Assembly (NCBI GenBank): GCA_015494815.1 | Contig: WGAK01000010.1 | Location: forward strand, 1 to 20,123 | DNA from: Anaerolineales bacterium | Lineage (GTDB): Bacteria > Chloroflexota > Anaerolineae > Anaerolineales > DRMV01 | Reading direction: 5' to 3' | DNA length: 20,123 nt | Shown here: positions 15,972-20,123 of the stretch, piece by piece | Position numbering within the stretch: position 1 is the first letter of the stretch | How the letters are laid out: every line of letters begins with the position of its first letter | Made by a program: the position numbers and the translations under genes | The notes under the pieces: generated by a model | Databases searched by the model: none | What the model was told of the DNA's origin: nothing | Seen by the model: only the letters and a program-made list of their open reading frames with translations

Positions 15972-16991
15972 ATGTCTCCGTTTTTCTCCCGCGATTTGGG
16001 CATTGACTTGGGCACCGAGCGCACCCGCCTGGCCGACGCGCAGCAGGTGCTGCTGGAAGAAGCCACCCTGGCCGTCATCGGCTGGGACGACGACCGGCCC
16101 AAACTGGTGGCCTCGGGCGATGAAGCCGCGGCCATGTTGGGCCGGGTGCCCGAGGGGCTGGAGGTGGTGCGGCCCCTGCAAAACGGCGTCATTGCCTACT
16201 ACGAAATCACCGAGAGCCTGCTGCGTTATCTGCTGCGCAAAACCACGGGCGCGTCGTGGCTGTTTCGCCCCCGGGTGATGATTACCGTGCCCCACGGCGT
16301 GACCAGCGTCGAGCGCCGCGCGGTGTACGAGGCCGTGCTGCGGGCCGGCGCGCGTGAAGCCTACCTCATCCAAACCCCCCTGGCCGCGGCGTTGGGCGCG
16401 GACTTGCCCATCGGTTCCCCCGCGGGCAACATGGTGGTGACCATGGGCGCGGGCGCCACCCAGGCCGCGGTCATCGCGCTATACGGCATCGTGAGCGCAG
16501 GCACGCTGCGCAAGGGCGGCCTGGCGCTGGACGAGGCCATCATCGGCTATGTGCGCAAGAAATACGGCCTCATCATCGGCCAGCCCACCGCCGAACGGGT
16601 CAAGAAGGAAATCGGCGCCGCGGTGCCCCTGGACGAAGAGCGCAGCATGGAAATTCAGGGCCAGGACCAGGTCAGCGGCCTGCCGCGGCCGGTCACCCTG
16701 ACCACCAGCGAAATCGTCGAGGCCGTGTACGAGCCGCTGCAAGAAGTGCTCGAAACCATCCGGCGGGTGATGGAGCAAAGCCCGCCCGAGTTGGTGTCCG
16801 ACATCATTGACCGCGGGGTGGCCCTCACGGGCGGCGGCGCACTGTTGCGGGGCATGGACCGTCTGCTGACCAAGGAGTTGGGCGTGCCCGCCTACCTGGT
16901 GGAGCGCCCCCTCCACGCCGCGGCCGTGGGCGCAGCCCGCGCCTTGGCCATCGTGCCGCGGCTGAAGCGGCATCTCCCCCGCATCGGATAG
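15972..16991 (+). CDS. Divergent MreB-like actin-fold protein with altered active site
   Basis: The 339-residue protein aligns by eye along nearly its whole length with MreB, the membrane-associated actin homologue that organises cell-wall synthesis. It has L-G-I-D-L-G-T near residues 9-15, R-P-L-Q-N-G-V-I-A near 67-75, V-P-H-G-V-T-S-V-E-R-R-A-V, and L-T-G-G-G-A-L-L-R-G-M-D-R-L-L near the C-terminus. Key hydrolysis positions differ. The usual E-E-P-M-A-A-A-I-G reads Q134-T135-P-L-A-A-A-L-G, and the usual D-I-G-G-G-T-T reads T157-M-G-A-G-A-T. It may bind nucleotide but probably hydrolyses it poorly. It is likely a paralogue of a canonical MreB elsewhere. AAGG lies shortly before the ATG. MreC, MreD and Rod genes are absent from the window. 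Confidence 0.82.
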   Translation: MSPFFSRDLGIDLGTERTRLADAQQVLLEEATLAVIGWDDDRPKLVASGDEAAAMLGRVPEGLEVVRPLQNGVIAYYEITESLLRYLLRKTTGASWLFRPRVMITVPHGVTSVERRAVYEAVLRAGAREAYLIQTPLAAALGADLPIGSPAGNMVVTMGAGATQAAVIALYGIVSAGTLRKGGLALDEAIIGYVRKKYGLIIGQPTAERVKKEIGAAVPLDEERSMEIQGQDQVSGLPRPVTLTTSEIVEAVYEPLQEVLETIRRVMEQSPPELVSDIIDRGVALTGGGALLRGMDRLLTKELGVPAYLVERPLHAAAVGAARALAIVPRLKRHLPRIG

Positions 16992-16998
16992 CCGCGCC

Positions 16999-17049
16999 GC
17001 CTTCCGGTTGGTCGGGGGGAAGGCCGTTCCGGCCCCCGCGGGGGGCCGG
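16999..17049. terminator. Two hairpins between convergent mreB-like and metal-binding protein genes
   Basis: GCCTTCC (16999-17005) pairs with GGAAGGC (17018-17024), just past the mreB-like stop codon. CCGGCCCCC (17029-17037) pairs with GGGGGCCGG (17041-17049) around a GCG loop, three bases from the stop of the minus-strand gene. They fill the 60-base convergent gap and likely serve both strands. Neither has a clear U-tract. Confidence 0.5.
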
Positions 17050-17051
17050 CC

Positions 17052-17936
17052 TCAAGGTTGTGCGGCCAACGCCTCGACCAGCGCCTGCACATTGGTGCGC
17101 ATCAGCCCCAGGTACGAATCCAGCGGCGGTGGCCCGCCCAAAGGCTCCATGTACACCACCCGCGCACCGGCCTCGTCGGCTACCACGCGCGCGGCCGGTG
17201 GGGTGGGCTGCGTCTCCACAATGACCACCGTCACCCCTTCGGCGCGCATTTGGGCTACCAGGGCCGCAATGGCCGCCGGCGACGGCTCCTGACCGGGCGT
17301 GGACTGAATCACCCCCACCACCTCCAGCCCATATTCCTGGGCGAAATAGTCCCAGGCCGGGTGCAGGGTGACCACCTTGCGGTTGGGCACTTCGGCCAGC
17401 GCGGCGCGGATGTCCGCGTCCAGGTCGGCCAGTTGCGCCTTGTAGGCCTCGGCTTGTTGGCGATACTTGGTGGCCCCCGCGGGGTCCAGCGCGGCCAGCG
17501 CGTCGGCCACCTTGTCGGCGTAGCGCATCATGAAGCGGGGGTTGAGCCACAGGTGGGGGTTGCGGTCCAGCAGGGGCAGGCCCTCGGCCAGCCGCACGAC
17601 GCGCAGGTCGGGATTCTGCGCGGCTTGCACCACATCCTCGGCCCAGTGTTCCAGGTCCGCACCGTTGAGCACCAGCAGCCGGGCCTGCGAGACGGCTTCC
17701 ATTTGGGCCGGGGTAGGTTCGTAGGTATGGGGGTCGCTGCCCAAAGGCACCATTTGGGTCACCTGCACCCGTGACCCTCCCACTTGTTCTACCAAATCGG
17801 CCAGGGGCGCGATGCTCACCACCACCGGCAACCGGTCGGTGTCTTGCGCGGGAGCGGTGCGACGACAACCGGCCAGGCCCAGGCCCATCAGCCCGGCCAG
17901 ACTCAGCAGCGACCAAAGCAGCGTGCGTTTGTTCAT
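17052..17936 (-). CDS. ZnuA-like metal ABC transporter substrate-binding lipoprotein
   Basis: The 294-residue protein begins with a lipoprotein signal peptide whose lipobox is L-A-G-C with Cys24. It then shows the cluster A-I metal-binding fold of ZnuA/MntC/PsaA proteins. Metal ligands are visible at H70 (S-D-P-H-T-Y-E-P), H128 (N-P-H-L-W-L-N-P), H192 (T-L-H-P-A-W-D-Y-F) and probably E264 (Y-M-E-P-L-G-G, where Asp is more usual). The His-rich loop of many zinc-specific ZnuA proteins is absent, so zinc versus manganese cannot be decided. It should deliver a metal ion to a membrane permease, but no permease or ATPase gene is in the window. GGAGG precedes the ATG at 17936. Confidence 0.88.
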   Translation of the reverse strand: MNKRTLLWSLLSLAGLMGLGLAGCRRTAPAQDTDRLPVVVSIAPLADLVEQVGGSRVQVTQMVPLGSDPHTYEPTPAQMEAVSQARLLVLNGADLEHWAEDVVQAAQNPDLRVVRLAEGLPLLDRNPHLWLNPRFMMRYADKVADALAALDPAGATKYRQQAEAYKAQLADLDADIRAALAEVPNRKVVTLHPAWDYFAQEYGLEVVGVIQSTPGQEPSPAAIAALVAQMRAEGVTVVIVETQPTPPAARVVADEAGARVVYMEPLGGPPPLDSYLGLMRTNVQALVEALAAQP

Positions 17937-17975
17937 GATTTGCCTCCATTGCGATGCCCGATGCCATGCGTCTCC

Positions 17976-17981
17976 ATTCTA
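17976..17981 (-). promoter_or_regulatory. Candidate -10 box for the metal-binding lipoprotein
   Basis: TAGAAT on the minus strand lies about 40 bases upstream of the start codon. A TTGTCA (18011-18006) lies further upstream, but the 24-base gap is too long for a normal -35 partner. Confidence 0.25.
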
Positions 17982-18040
17982 TCCGATGCGCGACCGGCCG
18001 CGAGGTGACAATTGCCGGCCCGCGAGGGCTCAAGACGCGG

Positions 18041-18046
18041 TAAAAT
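18041..18046 (+). promoter_or_regulatory. Candidate -10 box for the LamG-like lipoprotein
   Basis: TAAAAT sits 30 bases upstream of the start codon in a short AT-rich patch. No acceptable -35 hexamer lies at normal spacing. Confidence 0.3.
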
Positions 18047-18076
18047 GTTTTGGAAACTTATACCCGGAGGGGCCGT

Positions 18077-19096
18077 ATGAACATGCACAGGGCTTTCGGC
18101 TGGTTGATTTTGTTGGTGGCGTTGACCGCGTGCAGTGGGCCGTCGGCGCCGGCCTCACCCGAGGCCACGGCCGACACCTATGTGCCGCCTGCGGGTACCG
18201 CGGCGGCCGTGAGCCCCACCGCACCGCTTGCGGCCACCACCACCGTGGTGGTGCCGGTCTCGCCCACCGCGGCGGCGGTTTCGCCCACGGCCGTGCCGGT
18301 CACGGCCACCCTCGCGGCGACGGCCACGCCCGTGTTGCCGCCCACCAGCACCGTGGGCGCGCCGGCGGCCAGTCCCACGGCGCTGCCGCCTACCGCGACC
18401 TTCACCCCCTTGCCCACCGCCACTTTCACGCCGCTTCCCACGGCCACGGCAACGGCCACGGCCACCGTGACCCCGTCGCCCACGCCTACCGTGGCCCTGG
18501 CCGCGGACCCGTACGACCTGGGTCCGCCCGACATGCTGGACCCCATGGACGTGCCCGGCGCGCACTGGTATGTGTGGGGCAATCCGTATGTGCGGCCCGA
18601 AGTGGTGCCGGGCGCGCTGCGGCTCATCGTGGACAAGACCAGTGAGGTCACCTACTGGATTCGCTCCGACTATCCGCCTCTGGAGGACGCGTATGTGCAG
18701 GCCGTCTTCCGCACGGGGGACAGTTGCCACCACAAGGACCGCTACGGCCTGGTGGTGCGTTCGCCTTCCGCGTACGAGGGGCTGTTGTTCGTGGTCTCGT
18801 GTGACGGCATGTTCAAGATTTTCCGCTGGAACGGCGGCCTGAAGATTTTGCAGGACTGGACCCGCACCACGGCCATCCACACCGGCGGACGGCAGACCAA
18901 CCGGGTGGGCGTGTGGATGGAAGGCCAGACCCTGCGCCTGTATGTGAACAACGCGCTGGTGGCCGAAGTGCAAGACGACCTGTTCACCTCGGGCACCATC
19001 GGCTTGCTGGTGGGGGCGGACGCCACCCCAGGCTTCACCGTGGATGTGGACGAAGTGGCGTACTGGATTTTGCCGCAACCGGCCGCCAACCCGTAA
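18077..19096 (+). CDS. Lipoprotein with Pro/Thr/Ala linker and LamG-like domain
   Basis: The 339-residue protein has a lipoprotein signal peptide (L-T-A-C, Cys19) and a long low-complexity linker of Pro, Thr, Ala and Val (about residues 20-143) with a repeated T-A-T-F-T-P-L-P unit. A globular domain follows (about 145-335). That domain has the pattern of a concanavalin/LamG-like beta-sandwich: a Y-G-L-V-V-R segment, W-N-G-G, a G-V-W-M-E-G-Q-T-L-R-L-Y-V-N strand pair and G-T-I-G-L-L-V. Such domains bind glycans or act as surface modules; no catalytic motif is evident. The ATG at 18077 was chosen because GGAGG lies six bases upstream and the signal peptide starts there. The linker codons form a GC-rich degenerate repeat (about 18200-18490). 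Confidence 0.8.
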   Translation: MNMHRAFGWLILLVALTACSGPSAPASPEATADTYVPPAGTAAAVSPTAPLAATTTVVVPVSPTAAAVSPTAVPVTATLAATATPVLPPTSTVGAPAASPTALPPTATFTPLPTATFTPLPTATATATATVTPSPTPTVALAADPYDLGPPDMLDPMDVPGAHWYVWGNPYVRPEVVPGALRLIVDKTSEVTYWIRSDYPPLEDAYVQAVFRTGDSCHHKDRYGLVVRSPSAYEGLLFVVSCDGMFKIFRWNGGLKILQDWTRTTAIHTGGRQTNRVGVWMEGQTLRLYVNNALVAEVQDDLFTSGTIGLLVGADATPGFTVDVDEVAYWILPQPAANP

Positions 19097-19122
19097 CCGC
19101 GCCTGCCCAGGTGGGGCCCCGC

Positions 19123-19173
19123 ACGCGCGCCGACGCCGGGAGACGCCTCTCGGCGGTTGGCGCGCGTTTTCTT
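19123..19173 (+). terminator. Intrinsic terminator after the LamG-like lipoprotein
   Basis: ACGCGCGCC (19123-19131) pairs with GGCGCGCGT (19159-19167). The stem continues through seven more pairs with one bulge, and is followed by TTTTCTT. It lies 27 bases past the stop codon and is the clearest intrinsic terminator in the window. Confidence 0.7.
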
Positions 19174-19203
19174 CCCCGCCTTTCATGCACGCGCGAGGGT
19201 TTC

Positions 19204-19212
19204 TGGTATAGT
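19204..19212 (+). promoter_or_regulatory. Extended -10 promoter for the TPR gene
   Basis: TG-G-TATAGT is an extended -10 element placed just after the preceding terminator. The predicted start near 19219 gives a leader of about 57 bases. The -35 region is poor, as is common for extended -10 promoters. Confidence 0.45.
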
Positions 19213-19275
19213 AGAGGCGTGTTGCGAGGCTGCGGGGGGTGGCCTCCGGCGAGTCTTGGCTTGGTGAGATGAATC

Positions 19276-20123
19276 ATGGAATTGCGTGGCACACGCTGGA
19301 CCTTGCGCAAACCCCCGAAGCGCCGCAGCCGTCTGGACCGCATTCTGCTGCTGGTCTCGCTCATCGCGGTGGTGGCGTACATCCAATATTTCCTGTTGCC
19401 CGACATCGCACTGCCCCTGGCTCCGACGCCCACCCCCACGCCCAATCCCCAGGCGCTGGTGGAGCAGGCCCGGGATTTGTTCGCGGAGGGCAAACTGCAG
19501 GCCGCGGTCGAGACTTATCAGCGGGCCCTGGTGCTGCAGCCCGACAACGCGGCCTGGCACTTCGAATTGGCCCGTTTGCAGGCCCTGGCCGGGCAGTACG
19601 AGGCCGCGCTGACCGCGGCCGAGAACGCGCTGCTGCTCAACCCCAACTACGCGGAGGCCCATGCCCTGCGGGGATGGCTGCTGCATCAAATGGGCAACAC
19701 CCTGGAAGGGCTGGCTTCCCTCAAGCGCGCGCTGGAACTGGACCCCAACAACGCGCTGGCCTGGGCCTTAGAGGCCGAGGTCTTCGCGGACCAGGGCCTG
19801 TATGAGCAGGCCGCGGCGGCCTCGCGCAAGGCCGTGGCCCTGGACCCCGGCTTGCTGGAAGCGCGGCGGGCCCGCGGCTATGTGCTCTACGCCACCGGCA
19901 ACTACGAAGAGGCCCTGACCGAATACAAAGCCGCGCTGGCCATCAATCCGCACATCCCCGACTTGCACTTGATGGTGGGCGTGATTTACCGTGTGCTGGG
20001 GGACCCCGGCCAGGCCGTGCAGGCTTTTCTGGATGCCAACGCGCTGGACCCCACCAACCCGTATCCCGACCTGTACATTTCGCGCACCTACGCGGGGCAG
20101 GGCGAGTTTGGGCGGGCCTTGCA
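19276..20123 (+). CDS. Membrane-anchored TPR protein, C-terminus beyond the window
   Basis: The visible 282 residues comprise a basic N-terminus, one membrane helix (about 22-41), a short P-T-P-T-P linker (50-58) and at least six 34-residue tetratricopeptide repeats beginning near residue 59. The repeats are spaced regularly, with the usual G/A-x-Y-x-x-A-L and L-x-P-x-N-A/Y signatures (for example L-Q-P-D-N-A, L-N-P-N-Y-A, L-D-P-N-N-A). TPR arrays bind peptides or assemble complexes; the helix orients them outside the membrane if the positive-inside rule holds. The frame is open at the right edge, so the gene is incomplete here. The ribosome site before the ATG at 19276 is weak (GGTGAG). Confidence 0.85.
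   Translation, partial: MELRGTRWTLRKPPKRRSRLDRILLLVSLIAVVAYIQYFLLPDIALPLAPTPTPTPNPQALVEQARDLFAEGKLQAAVETYQRALVLQPDNAAWHFELARLQALAGQYEAALTAAENALLLNPNYAEAHALRGWLLHQMGNTLEGLASLKRALELDPNNALAWALEAEVFADQGLYEQAAAASRKAVALDPGLLEARRARGYVLYATGNYEEALTEYKAALAINPHIPDLHLMVGVIYRVLGDPGQAVQAFLDANALDPTNPYPDLYISRTYAGQGEFGRAL

Overview
The window looks like a piece of a chromosome from a high-GC, filament- or rod-forming bacterium of the phylum Chloroflexota, most likely an Anaerolineae-like lineage. This is an inference from several visible traits: strongly GC-rich coding sequence, Pro/Thr/Ala-rich linkers in exported proteins (an M14 peptidase, a lipoprotein, a TPR protein), an MCC-type carboxyltransferase, an F1-ATPase gene block and an MreB homologue. 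No 16S rRNA or tRNA gene is present to confirm it. Recognisable sigma-70-type promoter boxes stand out against the GC-rich background and set many transcription units.

Layout. 1-856: plus-strand membrane protein resembling the CruF/DUF422 carotenoid family, possibly cut at the left edge. 858-5187: three minus-strand genes (acyl-CoA carboxylase carboxyltransferase of the MCC beta type; FAD/NAD(P) oxidoreductase of the ferredoxin-NADP reductase/adrenodoxin-reductase type; membrane-anchored M14 zinc carboxypeptidase). 5365-6321: GDP-L-fucose synthase-like sugar-nucleotide enzyme. 6322-7904: a visibly AT-richer island holding short tandem repeats, an AbiEii/MNT-like nucleotidyltransferase, a near-perfect promoter, a structured leader RNA ending in a terminator-like hairpin, and a NYN-domain (PIN-like) ribonuclease. 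7914-10043: Wzm/Wzt polysaccharide ABC exporter. 10116-15888: M42 aminopeptidase followed by F1-ATPase genes atpA-atpG-atpD-atpC. 15972-16991: a divergent MreB paralogue lacking the usual catalytic residues. 17052-17936 (minus): ZnuA-like metal-binding lipoprotein. 18077-19096: lipoprotein with a Pro/Thr/Ala linker and a LamG-like domain. 19276-20123: membrane-anchored TPR protein, cut by the right edge.

How the genes work together. The fucose synthase-like enzyme and the Wzm/Wzt exporter fit a surface-polysaccharide locus, and the AT-rich island interrupts it. The most interesting signal is in that island: a TTGACA-N16-TATAAT promoter preceded by a 13-bp inverted repeat drives a leader of about 140 nt. 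The leader can fold into nested stems with a possible pseudoknot or kissing loop, and ends in an 11-bp terminator-like hairpin just upstream of the Shine-Dalgarno sequence of the NYN nuclease. An alternative 7-bp pairing would break that hairpin. This has the geometry of an attenuator, or of a free-standing small RNA, and matches no RNA class I recognise. Other points of note are an insertion of about 45 residues in the ATPase alpha subunit, an F1 gene block with no FO or delta genes beside it, strong hairpins between atpD and atpC, and the catalytically altered MreB.
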